Assembly: GCA_964538875.1 (NCBI GenBank)
Contig: CAZIHO010000071.1
Span: 1-18,357, forward strand
Direction of reading: 5' to 3'
Length of the DNA: 18,357 bases
Origin: CAZIHO01 sp964538875
GTDB taxonomy: Bacteria; Pseudomonadota; Gammaproteobacteria; Chromatiales; Chromatiaceae
A program made the position numbers and the translations under genes. Position 1 is the first letter of the stretch, and every line of letters begins with the position of its first letter. The notes under the pieces were generated by a model. The model searched no databases, was not told the origin of the DNA, and saw only the letters and a program-made list of their open reading frames with translations. This document shows, piece by piece, positions 6,815 to 14,986 of the stretch.

Positions 6815-7425
6815 AGGGCTTCACCCGGATGCAGCACGGTCAAAAACTCCTTGCGGGCCAGAAGCCCCAATAGGTGGCCCTGGTCATCCACCACCGGCAT
6901 GGAGCGGCCGGGATGGCATTGGAAGGCGGCCAGAATAGCCCGGAAATCCGCGTCTGCCGGCACCGTCACCGCCGGCTGGGTCATGGCCTGGTACACCTGG
7001 GTGTCCCGGCACTGGTGCTGAAGTTGTCCGCCGTCGTCCAGGAGGCGCGTCAGCAATCCCAGAAAGGTGCGGGAGCCCAGGCGGCCCAGAAAGTCGGTTT
7101 CGGTGAGCATGCCGATCACCCGTCCTCCCTCCACCACCGGCAGGCTTTTCAGGGCTTGCCTGGCCATGATTCGCGCTGCCTGGACCATGGGGAGGTCCGG
7201 CCCCAGCGGCTCGATGCCGGTGCGCATCAGCCGGCCGGCGCGGATGGCGCCAAACTGGCGCGCCAGGGCGTGGCGGTGGGCCAAGTGGTAGATTTCCCGG
7301 AAATCGCCGGTGGTTACATCCAGATAGCCGGGTATCTGGCGCATGGCGGCCAGGATGTCCTGGTCCGACAGTTCCAATTCCGCAAAGTCTGGTTCGGGTT
7401 GGGGGTCCTGGAATGGGGGGCTCAT
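6811..7425 (-). CDS. CBS-pair protein, probable regulatory partner of the HPP protein
   Basis: A soluble 204-residue protein. Residues 1-60 are an acidic, helical N-terminal region (AELELSDQDILAAMRQIPGYLDV) resembling the linker found in fused HPP-CBS proteins. Two CBS motifs follow: about 64-116 (LMRTGIEPLG to GMLTETDFL) and 143-197 (VYQAMTQPAVTVPADA to GLLARKEFL). CBS pairs usually bind adenine nucleotides, and each repeat here ends in the usual T/R-x-x-DF/EF position. The natural inference is ligand-dependent gating of the HPP membrane protein. The ATG overlaps the pbpC stop (ATGA), with GGAG eight bases upstream, and the stop overlaps the HPP start the same way. The gene thus sits at the centre of a coupled three-gene unit. 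Confidence 0.9.
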   Translation of the reverse strand: MSPPFQDPQPEPDFAELELSDQDILAAMRQIPGYLDVTTGDFREIYHLAHRHALARQFGAIRAGRLMRTGIEPLGPDLPMVQAARIMARQALKSLPVVEGGRVIGMLTETDFLGRLGSRTFLGLLTRLLDDGGQLQHQCRDTQVYQAMTQPAVTVPADADFRAILAAFQCHPGRSMPVVDDQGHLLGLLARKEFLTVLHPGEAL

Positions 7426-9617
7426 GGGGATGCTCCGGCGCCTAGATCGCGCCCATTGTGGCCGGCGGCCGGCGCGGTGGACATGACTTCCGTCAAGGGC
7501 GGGGGGGCGGGCAAGCGCACGTCCACGCGAACCCCATGGGATCGGCCCCGTTGGTCGATGAGGGTCAGTTGGGCGGGACCCGCCGCCGCCGGGCGCCAGT
7601 CCAGCCGGCGCAGGTCAGAGCTACCCAGAAGGCGGCCGTCCACCAGCCAATGGAAGGGCGGTTCTCCACCCTGGGCTTCCACCTGGACGCCGGCTTCCGG
7701 GCCCCTGCTCAGTTCCACCTGGCTGCCGTCCGGGGGATAGAGGATGCGGGGGCCCGGCTCCGGATCGGCCCGTTGGGAGCGGGTCAAGCCCAGGTCGAAC
7801 AGGCGCAGATGGGGGGGCAACTGGGCGTTGCTGACCCGCAGGACGCCGTCCGGCGGGTTGCGCAGCAGGGGTTCCACGCCGTCCGGGGGCAGCAAGTCGA
7901 ACAGTTGCATCAGCACCGGCACCGCCGCTTGCAAGCCGGTCAGATCGCTGGTGTAACCCCCGTCCGGACGGCCCAGCCAGACGCCAGCGGTGTGGGTGGC
8001 GTTGTAGCCGATGGCCCAAGCATCCCGAAAGCCGTAGGAAGTGCCGGTCTTGAACGCCAGCTTGCGCCCGCCCAGCACGAACCCCTGGGGCAGGGATGAG
8101 CCCACCAGAATATCGGTGAGATACCAACTGGCCACCGGCGACAGGAATTGGACCGGCGCGGCGGCCGGTTCATCCGCTAGATAACGTACCGGCAGGCTGG
8201 CACCCTGCCGGGCCAGGCCCCCATACAGACGGGTCAGGTCTTCTAAGCGAATGCCGACGCCGCCCAGGGCCAGCGGCAGGCCGGGCCGGAGGTTGCCCTT
8301 GGGCAGACGCAGGCGGGCGCCGCCTTGTTCCAGGGTGGCGAGAAACCGGCTCGGCCCGACCCGGCTCAGCACCCGCACGGCCGGAATGTTGCGGGACGCA
8401 CGCAGGGCGTCCCGTACCCGCAGGTCACCCCGGAACGCCTTGTCGAAATTGAGGGGCGCGTAACCATCCACCGGGCCGGGGCGGTCGCCGATCAGGGTTT
8501 CCGGGTGCAACAGGCCGGCGTCGAACGCCAGGCCATACAGAAAGGGCTTGAGACTGGAACCCGGCGAGCGCACCGCCGCCACCATATCCACCTGGCCGGG
8601 GAAGCTGCTGGCCAGGTATTCCCCGGAACCGGCGTAGGCCAGGGCCTGGCCGCTGGCGTTGTCCAGGATCAGGCTAGCCAGGGTCACGCCGTCCGGCAGG
8701 GACTGTTGGTGACGGCCCAACAGCCCTTCCAGCCGGCGTTGCAGGCGGCCGTCCAGACTGGTACGGATCAGGGGCAGCGGGCCCAGCGCCAGGCGCAGCC
8801 GGTCGCCCAGGTGGGGAGCCTGGCGGGGCGGTGCGGCCCGGTTGGCGCCCAGGGGTTGGGCCTGGGCTTGGCGGGCGTCCTCCAGGGTCAGTACCCCGGT
8901 TCCGGCCAGGCGCTCTAGCACCTGATTCCGGGCTTGCAGCGCCGCTTGGGGATGGCGGTCCGGCCGGCGGCGTTCCGGTGACTGGGGCAGGGCCACCAGC
9001 AGTGCCGCTTCGGCCAGGGTGAGGTAGTGGGGTTCCTTACCGAAATAGAAGCGGCTGGCAGCGCGGACGCCCTGAAGATTGCCTCCGTAGGGCGCCAGCT
9101 CCAGATACCGGGACAGGATCTGATCCTTGCTCAAACGCCGCTCCAATTGCCAGGCGCGCAGCATTTCCCGCAGCTTGGCCCCGAGGGTGCGGGGGCGGGG
9201 TTCCAATAGTTTGGCCACCTGCATGGTCAGGGTGGAACCGCCAGAAACCAGGCGGCCTTCCCGCAGCGCCTGGGTGGCGGCCCGGGCCAGCGCCAGGGGA
9301 TCGACCCCGGAATGGCTCGGAAAGCGACGGTCTTCGTAGGCGAACAGCAGGTCCAGAAAGCGGGCATCCAGTTCCTTGATCTGCACCGGCAGGCGCCAGT
9401 AGCCGTCCTGGGTGGTGTAGAGACGCAGGGGTTCGCCGTGCCGGTCCTGGATTTCCGTGGAATAGTCCAACTGGGCGCCGTCTGGAGGTGGCCAGGACTG
9501 ATCGGCAGCCCAAATAGCCAAGGCGAGTAGGGGAATCACTGGGATCCAGGCCAACCAGCGGCCGCTGGGGCGGGATGGGAACAGGCGGCGCGGGCGCGAC
9601 AAGGGCAACCTCGGCAT
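7422..9617 (-). CDS. pbpC: Penicillin-binding protein 1C (bifunctional class A PBP)
   Basis: An inner-membrane-anchored peptidoglycan synthase of 731 residues, slightly shorter than E. coli PBP1C (about 770). In order: a short basic N-terminus and one membrane anchor (21-38); a GT51 glycosyltransferase domain with catalytic E95 in YEDRRF, GGSTLTMQ (126-133) and ELAPYGGNLQG; a transpeptidase domain with S354-S-L-K357, S408-R-N410 and K523-T-G525; and a C-terminal BiPBP_C-type domain (about 622-702, RILYPPDGSQVEL onward), which identifies the PBP1C subgroup. pbpC is often beside an alpha-2-macroglobulin-like gene; none is seen here. No Shine-Dalgarno is evident before the ATG at 9617. Instead a 5-bp hairpin (9621-9635) fills that position. 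The stop overlaps the next gene by four bases. Confidence 0.95.
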   Translation of the reverse strand: MPRLPLSRPRRLFPSRPSGRWLAWIPVIPLLALAIWAADQSWPPPDGAQLDYSTEIQDRHGEPLRLYTTQDGYWRLPVQIKELDARFLDLLFAYEDRRFPSHSGVDPLALARAATQALREGRLVSGGSTLTMQVAKLLEPRPRTLGAKLREMLRAWQLERRLSKDQILSRYLELAPYGGNLQGVRAASRFYFGKEPHYLTLAEAALLVALPQSPERRRPDRHPQAALQARNQVLERLAGTGVLTLEDARQAQAQPLGANRAAPPRQAPHLGDRLRLALGPLPLIRTSLDGRLQRRLEGLLGRHQQSLPDGVTLASLILDNASGQALAYAGSGEYLASSFPGQVDMVAAVRSPGSSLKPFLYGLAFDAGLLHPETLIGDRPGPVDGYAPLNFDKAFRGDLRVRDALRASRNIPAVRVLSRVGPSRFLATLEQGGARLRLPKGNLRPGLPLALGGVGIRLEDLTRLYGGLARQGASLPVRYLADEPAAAPVQFLSPVASWYLTDILVGSSLPQGFVLGGRKLAFKTGTSYGFRDAWAIGYNATHTAGVWLGRPDGGYTSDLTGLQAAVPVLMQLFDLLPPDGVEPLLRNPPDGVLRVSNAQLPPHLRLFDLGLTRSQRADPEPGPRILYPPDGSQVELSRGPEAGVQVEAQGGEPPFHWLVDGRLLGSSDLRRLDWRPAAAGPAQLTLIDQRGRSHGVRVDVRLPAPPPLTEVMSTAPAAGHNGRDLGAGASP

Positions 9618-9620
9618 CGG

Positions 9621-9645
9621 GCCAGTAAAGCTGGCGGCTATTCTA
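9621..9645 (-). promoter_or_regulatory. pbpC: Candidate -10 and start-proximal hairpin of pbpC
   Basis: On the minus strand TAGAAT (9640-9645) matches the -10 consensus at five of six bases. No convincing -35 lies 16-18 bases upstream. Just before the ATG, GCCAG (9631-9635) and CTGGC (9621-9625) form a 5-bp stem with a 5-nt loop, where a ribosome-binding site would normally be. If the -10 is real, the transcript starts close to or within the hairpin and the leader would be very short. Confidence 0.3.
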
Positions 9646-10056
9646 ACTTAGGAAATACCGCCGCAGGCCAAGAAGCGAGGGTGCCGTCGATAACCTTGTT
9701 GGTTACCCGCGCCGCGCAGAGTAGAAAGGGGATCGCTCAAGTAGGTTCCCTCCGGGAGCCCGTCTCGTCATTTTTTTGGGGCTGTGTGAAAATAAATCGC
9801 TTAATCCGTATGGAGAGGATCTTGATGTTCGGCCTGCCCACTAGATGTCAGATCCCGTAGGATTGGTGGGTAAGTTTCGGGTTCCAAAGTGAGACGAGCC
9901 GTTCGCTGCCCATGAGTCGGTGATTTTGTATCGATCAGAAATCACCTGTTGTTGCGACTGAGGCAACGAGCGGCAACCGCAAATGCTCCCGAGGATGCGC
10001 AAACCCGGTGGAGCGTCTGGCGGGACTTGACGGCCGGCATCTGGAGCACCCATCGG
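9646..10056. other. Spacer between pbpC and the hybrid kinase, no gene recognised
   Basis: About 410 bases between the 5' end of pbpC and the 3' end of the hybrid kinase gene, both on the minus strand. Only short open frames occur (longest 9841-10053 minus, 70 codons), without a recognisable product or ribosome site. On the plus strand GGTTCCC-tcc-GGGAGCC (9744-9760) can form a 7-bp hairpin with one G-T pair. A run of seven T follows only ten bases later, too far for a standard terminator. The most ordered element is the dyad at 9919-9946. Confidence 0.5.
9919..9946. repeat. 28-bp dyad centred on ATCGAT
   Basis: GGTGATTT (9919-9926) and AAATCACC (9939-9946) are perfect complements around a 12-base centre that contains the palindrome ATCGAT (9930-9935). 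Beside it a second small inverted repeat, GTTGC (9951-9955) with GCAAC (9963-9967), follows. There is no T-run. It could be a regulator-binding site or a transcript-end hairpin for the upstream kinase gene. Confidence 0.45.
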
Positions 10057-13000
10057 TCATGACTGGCCAACCCCCGGCGGGCCCATCTGAATATGGTCCC
10101 GGCCCAGATCCTTGGCCCGGTACATGGCAAAGTCCGCCTGTTTGATGAGTTCCAAGGGCTCTTGGCCATGCTCCGGATAGAAGGCCACGCCAATGCTGGA
10201 TGACAGGGACAGGCGCAGATCATCCACCAGGAACGGCTCCCGCAAGGCCCGCCGGATCCGTTCAGCCACGCCGAGCACGCTATCGTCATCGGTGGCGTCC
10301 GGCAGTAGCGCCAAGAATTCATCACCGCCGATGCGGCCCAGCATATCCGCCGCCCGGACGCAGGCTAACATGCGTTGCGCGGCCTGTTGCAGCACCCGGT
10401 CGCCGACCCCATGACCATGCCTGTCATTGATCTCTTTGAAGCGGTCGAGGTCAATGAACAGCAGCGCCAGCCGGCCCCCCTGGCGTTGCGCCAGGGCCAG
10501 GTATTGGGTCAAAAGTTCAAAGAACAGGGAGCGGTTGGCGAGGTCCGTGAGGGGGTCATGGTGGGCCAGGTGGGCGAGGGAGTCCTGGGCGCGGCGGGTC
10601 TCCGCCAAGCTAGCCTGCAAGGCCAGGGTGCCACGCCGCAGTTCCAGATGCAGGGCGATGCGGGCGCGGAGCAACTCCGGGTTGACCGGCTTGCGCAGGT
10701 AGTCCACCGCGCCCTGGGCCAGCGCCTCGGTTTCACTGGCGGTATCGGTCTGTTCGGTGATGAAGATGACCGGCACATCCGGATGGCTAGAGTCCCGCTT
10801 GAGTGCGTCAAACACCGCGCCGCCGTCCATGCCGGGCATCATCCGGTCCAATAGGATCAGATCGGGCCTGGGTTCCCGGAGCGCCGCCGCTAGGGCCTCC
10901 TGACCATGGGTGGCAATCTTGACCCGGTACTTGCCCTGCAAGGACTCGCCCAGATAGCGCAGCGCGGTGGGGTCATCGTCGGCGATCAACAGCGTCGGCG
11001 GTTCATCGGCCGGGCCGGCCGCCGGCAACGGGGCGTCCGGGGGCGGCGGCCCCAGGAGTTGCGCGGCGGCCCGGTAATCAAAGCGGTCAAGCTCCCGTTT
11101 TAGGACCTGGTAGCGGACCTGTTCCTGGACCGGCAGGGCGGCGCCCCATGCCTCCAGCAGTCCCCGCGATACCCAAATCCCCTGGTTCAGGCGGGTCCTT
11201 AGCTCGGCTTCCAAGCGTCCCGCCCCCAGGGAACAGGCCGCAGGAACCGGGGCTTGGGATCCATCGGCGTATTCCGGCAACGCCTGGATGTGGGCGACCG
11301 CATCCTCAAGGGCCTCGGTGAGCAGTGCCAAGCCGGTCTCCGTTGGTTGCGGTTCGCGCAAGTCCTTGGACAGGCGTACGGCGGCGGCCCGCACGCGGGT
11401 GGCGCCCAGAATGCTGGCGGCACCCAGGAGCCGATGGAGGCTCCGCCCGGCCGCCGCCGCATCCCCCCGCTCCAGGGCCTGCTGAACCGCCGCCAGATCC
11501 GTGGGGGTGGATTGGGCGAAATGGCGCAGCAGGTCCAGCAGCCGGTCCTGGTCCATCGCCGCCTTGAGGTCGGTCAAATCGAAGCCGGGCAGTTGCAAGG
11601 GCGGCGCCAGGCCGGGGCGGGGCACGGCCAGACCCGGTTGGGACGGGGTCGATGCCCCGGTAGGTTGATCCGGGAGCGCCGCTTCCGTTGGTAACCAGCG
11701 TTGCAGCAGGGCGGTCAGGGCGGCAAGGGTCAGGGGCTTGGCCAGCAGGTCGTTCATCCCGGACGCACGGATGCGCTCCCGTTCCGCTTGAGTCACGCCG
11801 GCGGTGAGGGCGATCACCGGCAGGTTGGCCCAGTCCGGGTGCCGCCGCAGTTCCTGGGTCGCGGTCAGTCCGTCCATGTCCGGCATTTGGATGTCCATCA
11901 ACACCAGGTCCACCGGCGCCTGGGCCAGGTAATCCAGGGCCTGCCGTCCGCCCTGGACGATGCTGACCCGAACCCCCAGCAGGCGCAGCATATCGCCGAT
12001 GACCTGTTGATTGATGGGATGATCCTCCGCCACCAACACCCGGCGTCCCGCCAGGTTGGGCGGGGCAGCAAGAGCGGGCTCCGGGAACTGGGGGCCTGGC
12101 TCGGCAATGTCCAGTGGCAATTCCAGAATAAAGCGGCTGCCGCTGTCTGGCTGGCTGTCCACCCACAACTGTCCGCCCATCAGGTGGGCCAGGCGCAGAC
12201 TGATGCTGAGCCCCAAGCCGGTGCCGCCAAAGCGGCGGGCGATGGAGCCATCGCCCTGGGTAAAGGGCGAGAACAGCCGCGCCTGGGTGGCCTGGTCCAT
12301 GCCGATGCCGGTATCCGTCACTTCCCAGCGGAGCCGCGCTTGGCCCCCGTCCTGACCCAGGCAGGTCACCTGCAGCTTGACCTCACCCCGGTCGGTGAAC
12401 TTGAGGGCATTGCCGAGCAGGTTAGATAGCACCTGCTCCAGACGCAGCAGATCGCCCTGCAGCCAGCGGGGCACGTCCGGATCGGCCGCCATGCACAGGT
12501 TGATCTCCTTCAGCGCCGCGACCGGGGAAAACAGGCTGGCTAGGCGGGTCAACAGTCGCTCCAGGTCGACCGGGACCAGTTCCAGGCGCAGGCCCCCGGC
12601 CTCGATCTTGGAGTAGTCCAGGATGTCATCCAGGAGCCGCATCAGATAGGTGCCAGACTGGTGGAGTTTGTCCAGATAGTCGCGGGTGCCGGGTTCCTGG
12701 GTGCATCGCAGCGCCAGTTCCGCCAAGCCTAGGATGCCGTTCATGGGGGTGCGGATTTCGTGGCTCATGTGGGCCAGAAACTCAGCCTTGGCCTTAGCCG
12801 CCTGTTCGGCCTGGTTCAAGGCTTGCTTGAGCCGTTGCTCGGTCTGCTTGCGTTCGCTGATGTCCCGGTCGATGCCCTGGTAGCCGAGTACCTCACCCTG
12901 GTCGTCCAGCACAGGTACACCGCTGGTTTCCAGCACCACCGGGCGGCCATCCTTATGTAGATTGACGTTTTCCAGTGCCACGATGTCCGCCCGTTCCTTG

Positions 13001-14601
13001 ACCAACCGGGCGAACAGGACGCCCAAGCGCAGGGCTTCGTCCGGCGGCATGAGATCGAAGGGTGTCCGGCCCAGCACTTCCTCTGGCGCATAGCCCAGGA
13101 TGTCGGTGACCCTGGGGCTGGAAAAGGTATAGACCCCGTCCGCATTGACTTCCCAAATCCAGTCCGGGCTGGAGGCGACCAGGCGAGTCAGGCGCTGCCG
13201 GCTGTCCTCCAGCGCCTGCTCATTTTTCCGGCGTTGGGTGATGTCCTGGAGCGCCCCGAACAGCCGGTGCCCCCCTGACCCGGGGATCATTTCCACTTGG
13301 GCCACCGAGCGCACCAGGTGTAGCGAGCCATCCCGGTGGGTGACGTGCAATTCCAGGTCGCTGGATTCGCCGGGCGCCAAGTTGGTAATGTGGTCGAAGA
13401 ACAGCCCCTGGTCCTCGGCGGGCACCAGGCACCGGAAACAGCCCAGGGCCGCCATTTCCTCTGGGGTACGCCCGAACACCGTCTGGGTATCGCCGGCCAG
13501 CCAGTCAATACGGAACAAACCCTCGTGGTCCCGGTTGCAGCAGAACAACACATCCGATGTCAGTGAGGAGATGATCCGGAGGCGGCTTTCACCCTCGCTT
13601 AGCTGTTGCAACGCCTGTTCATGTAACACCAGACTCTTGCGCAGATACCAGAGGAACCCGGCGCTGATGACGACCAGGATCGATAGGATGAGGATGGCCC
13701 GGGAACGGTGGCCCCGCCAGTTTTCCAGAACATCATCCTCGGCTATGCCGGCGTTGATATAAAAACCATGGCGATCATTGCGCCGAAAACTATGGACTCG
13801 GCGCACGCCATCAAAGCAGGTGGTACCGGCTCGATAGCTCCCGCGGGTGGGGTCTTGTTGCAGCGCGGCGCTAAATTCATCGGCGATGCGGGTGGACCCC
13901 AACTGGCCGCCCCCAGGAAGTTCCGGGTAGCGATAGATCAGCCTCCGTTCCCGGTCCCGCAGACTAATAGAACCCTGTCGCCCAAGCTTCAATGAGGCAA
14001 AATGCCCCTGGAAATAGGTGAGGGGAAGGGACACCATGACCAAGCCGGCGAAGCTACCCTGCCGGTCATTGAGGCGCCGTGAGAACACCAGGGCCCATTG
14101 CCGGGAAACCCGGGTGAAGATCGGCTGCGAAATCAGCATTTCCGCATCGGGATGATCCCGATGAAATACAAAGTAGTCCCGGTCGGCAATACTGACGTTC
14201 TGTTCCGCTTCTCCCTGGGGTCCTAGGTTGATGGTACCCAGGGCATCCGCAAGGTGCAGTTCTCCTGCAGACGGCAGATAAAAGCTATCTTCTTTTATTA
14301 GTGCTTTCCATAGCTCCAAAGCGGGATTCGCATTCGTTGGATGTCGGTTGTAGTCGTGGGCTACGCTCCGTAACAGGGTGTCGATGGCATCAAAAAGAGT
14401 GGCGATTTCCCGTTCATTTACCAACGCCAAATTCTGGGTGTCGGTCCAGGCTTGCTCGATTTCCCTCTGCCAACTGGAATATAGATACTGCCCGGCAATT
14501 CCAATGACGAGCAAGTTCAACACCAAGATGCCGATGAGGGCGAAGCGGGAAATACGGGTAAGTGCCGAACCGGCAACAGGCAGTTTTGTGGTCAAATTCA
14601 T
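10057..14601 (-). CDS. Membrane hybrid histidine kinase with REC-Hpt-REC-GGDEF output
   Basis: A 1514-residue inner-membrane protein expected to sense an extracytoplasmic signal and make c-di-GMP. Order: TM1 (19-40); periplasmic Cache/PDC-like sensor (about 45-298, with ADRDYFVFHRDHP); TM2 (300-320); PAS1 (about 340-458); PAS2 (468-583); coiled coil; HisKA with H614 in HMSHEIRTPMNG; HATPase with N727/N731, DTGIGM (763-768) and GTGLGL (793-798); REC1 with E859/D860, phospho-acceptor D903 and K955; Hpt with H1056 in SLHRLLGAAS; REC2 with D1208/D1209, D1252 and K1304; GGDEF at 1425-1429 with an intact inhibitory site R1416-AA-D1419 exactly five residues before it. Every relay residue and the cyclase motif are present, so it appears functional. 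The Hpt motif lacks the usual Lys-Gly after H-x-L. No EAL domain is present. The start at 14601 has AGGGGA ten bases upstream. Confidence 0.95.
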   Translation of the reverse strand: MNLTTKLPVAGSALTRISRFALIGILVLNLLVIGIAGQYLYSSWQREIEQAWTDTQNLALVNEREIATLFDAIDTLLRSVAHDYNRHPTNANPALELWKALIKEDSFYLPSAGELHLADALGTINLGPQGEAEQNVSIADRDYFVFHRDHPDAEMLISQPIFTRVSRQWALVFSRRLNDRQGSFAGLVMVSLPLTYFQGHFASLKLGRQGSISLRDRERRLIYRYPELPGGGQLGSTRIADEFSAALQQDPTRGSYRAGTTCFDGVRRVHSFRRNDRHGFYINAGIAEDDVLENWRGHRSRAILILSILVVISAGFLWYLRKSLVLHEQALQQLSEGESRLRIISSLTSDVLFCCNRDHEGLFRIDWLAGDTQTVFGRTPEEMAALGCFRCLVPAEDQGLFFDHITNLAPGESSDLELHVTHRDGSLHLVRSVAQVEMIPGSGGHRLFGALQDITQRRKNEQALEDSRQRLTRLVASSPDWIWEVNADGVYTFSSPRVTDILGYAPEEVLGRTPFDLMPPDEALRLGVLFARLVKERADIVALENVNLHKDGRPVVLETSGVPVLDDQGEVLGYQGIDRDISERKQTEQRLKQALNQAEQAAKAKAEFLAHMSHEIRTPMNGILGLAELALRCTQEPGTRDYLDKLHQSGTYLMRLLDDILDYSKIEAGGLRLELVPVDLERLLTRLASLFSPVAALKEINLCMAADPDVPRWLQGDLLRLEQVLSNLLGNALKFTDRGEVKLQVTCLGQDGGQARLRWEVTDTGIGMDQATQARLFSPFTQGDGSIARRFGGTGLGLSISLRLAHLMGGQLWVDSQPDSGSRFILELPLDIAEPGPQFPEPALAAPPNLAGRRVLVAEDHPINQQVIGDMLRLLGVRVSIVQGGRQALDYLAQAPVDLVLMDIQMPDMDGLTATQELRRHPDWANLPVIALTAGVTQAERERIRASGMNDLLAKPLTLAALTALLQRWLPTEAALPDQPTGASTPSQPGLAVPRPGLAPPLQLPGFDLTDLKAAMDQDRLLDLLRHFAQSTPTDLAAVQQALERGDAAAAGRSLHRLLGAASILGATRVRAAAVRLSKDLREPQPTETGLALLTEALEDAVAHIQALPEYADGSQAPVPAACSLGAGRLEAELRTRLNQGIWVSRGLLEAWGAALPVQEQVRYQVLKRELDRFDYRAAAQLLGPPPPDAPLPAAGPADEPPTLLIADDDPTALRYLGESLQGKYRVKIATHGQEALAAALREPRPDLILLDRMMPGMDGGAVFDALKRDSSHPDVPVIFITEQTDTASETEALAQGAVDYLRKPVNPELLRARIALHLELRRGTLALQASLAETRRAQDSLAHLAHHDPLTDLANRSLFFELLTQYLALAQRQGGRLALLFIDLDRFKEINDRHGHGVGDRVLQQAAQRMLACVRAADMLGRIGGDEFLALLPDATDDDSVLGVAERIRRALREPFLVDDLRLSLSSSIGVAFYPEHGQEPLELIKQADFAMYRAKDLGRDHIQMGPPGVGQS

Positions 14602-14825
14602 TTGGACAATCCCCTATCTCCTCGAAAATCTTCCCTGCTGAACACGGCGAAATATTAAGAACGCCGTAGTCCACTGCAACAACCTGGCTGAAACAATGGC
14701 CTACTGGCCCTGCTCCTAGGCGGCGACCCCGACCTGGGTCGAGAACCGGCCAGAAATGATGGGTCGCCTTACGTTACTGCGTCGTAATAAAGCCGAAAAA
14801 ACCTATAAAAAGAACAATTATACCA
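14602..14825 (-). promoter_or_regulatory. Extended -10 promoter and structured leader of the hybrid kinase gene
   Basis: On the minus strand TGG-TATAAT (14817-14825) is a perfect -10 with the TGn extension, so no -35 is required, and none is seen. Transcription would begin near 14810, giving a leader of about 200 nt. In the leader GGCGACCC (minus; 14761-14768) can pair with GGGTCGCC (14722-14729). A second copy of CGACCC (14736-14741) can pair with the same GGGTCG across a 6-nt loop, so the two stems exclude each other. Further down, ACGGCG/CGCCGT (14644-14649 with 14662-14667) forms a 6-bp stem about 40 nt before the start codon. The leader does not match the c-di-GMP GEMM riboswitch pattern as far as I can tell. 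Confidence 0.45.
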
Positions 14826-14986
14826 TTACCATATTGCTACAAGCATAGGCGCTCCCGGCAAAAAAGCAGCGCAATTTGGCAGTTGGCGAAGAAATGTTGT
14901 CTAGGTGCGTTCCTGGCCACAGGGGTTGCCACAGCGGCGCGGACCCACCCAAGCCTGCGGCAAGCGCTAGGGACCTAACTGCAACG
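14826..14986. other. Spacer left of the assembly gap, no gene recognised
   Basis: Non-coding as far as can be seen. No ribosome site with a credible frame, tRNA or IS end was found. It is part of the divergent intergenic region whose true length is unknown because of the adjacent run of N. Confidence 0.4.

Noticed and set aside
9744..9777. Plus-strand hairpin followed by seven T
   Set aside because: The T-run begins ten bases after the stem and no plus-strand gene lies upstream, so it is not a credible terminator.
9841..10053. 70-codon minus-strand open frame after the hybrid kinase gene
   Set aside because: No recognisable product or ribosome site, and it overlaps the dyad; treated as non-coding.
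14602..14812. c-di-GMP (GEMM) riboswitch in the hybrid kinase leader
   Set aside because: The conserved GEMM core sequences are not seen; only generic competing stems are present.
14756..14851. 31-codon plus-strand frame starting ATGATG near the kinase promoter
   Set aside because: Weak upstream ribosome site, overlaps the opposing promoter, and ends in AT-rich DNA with a low-complexity product.
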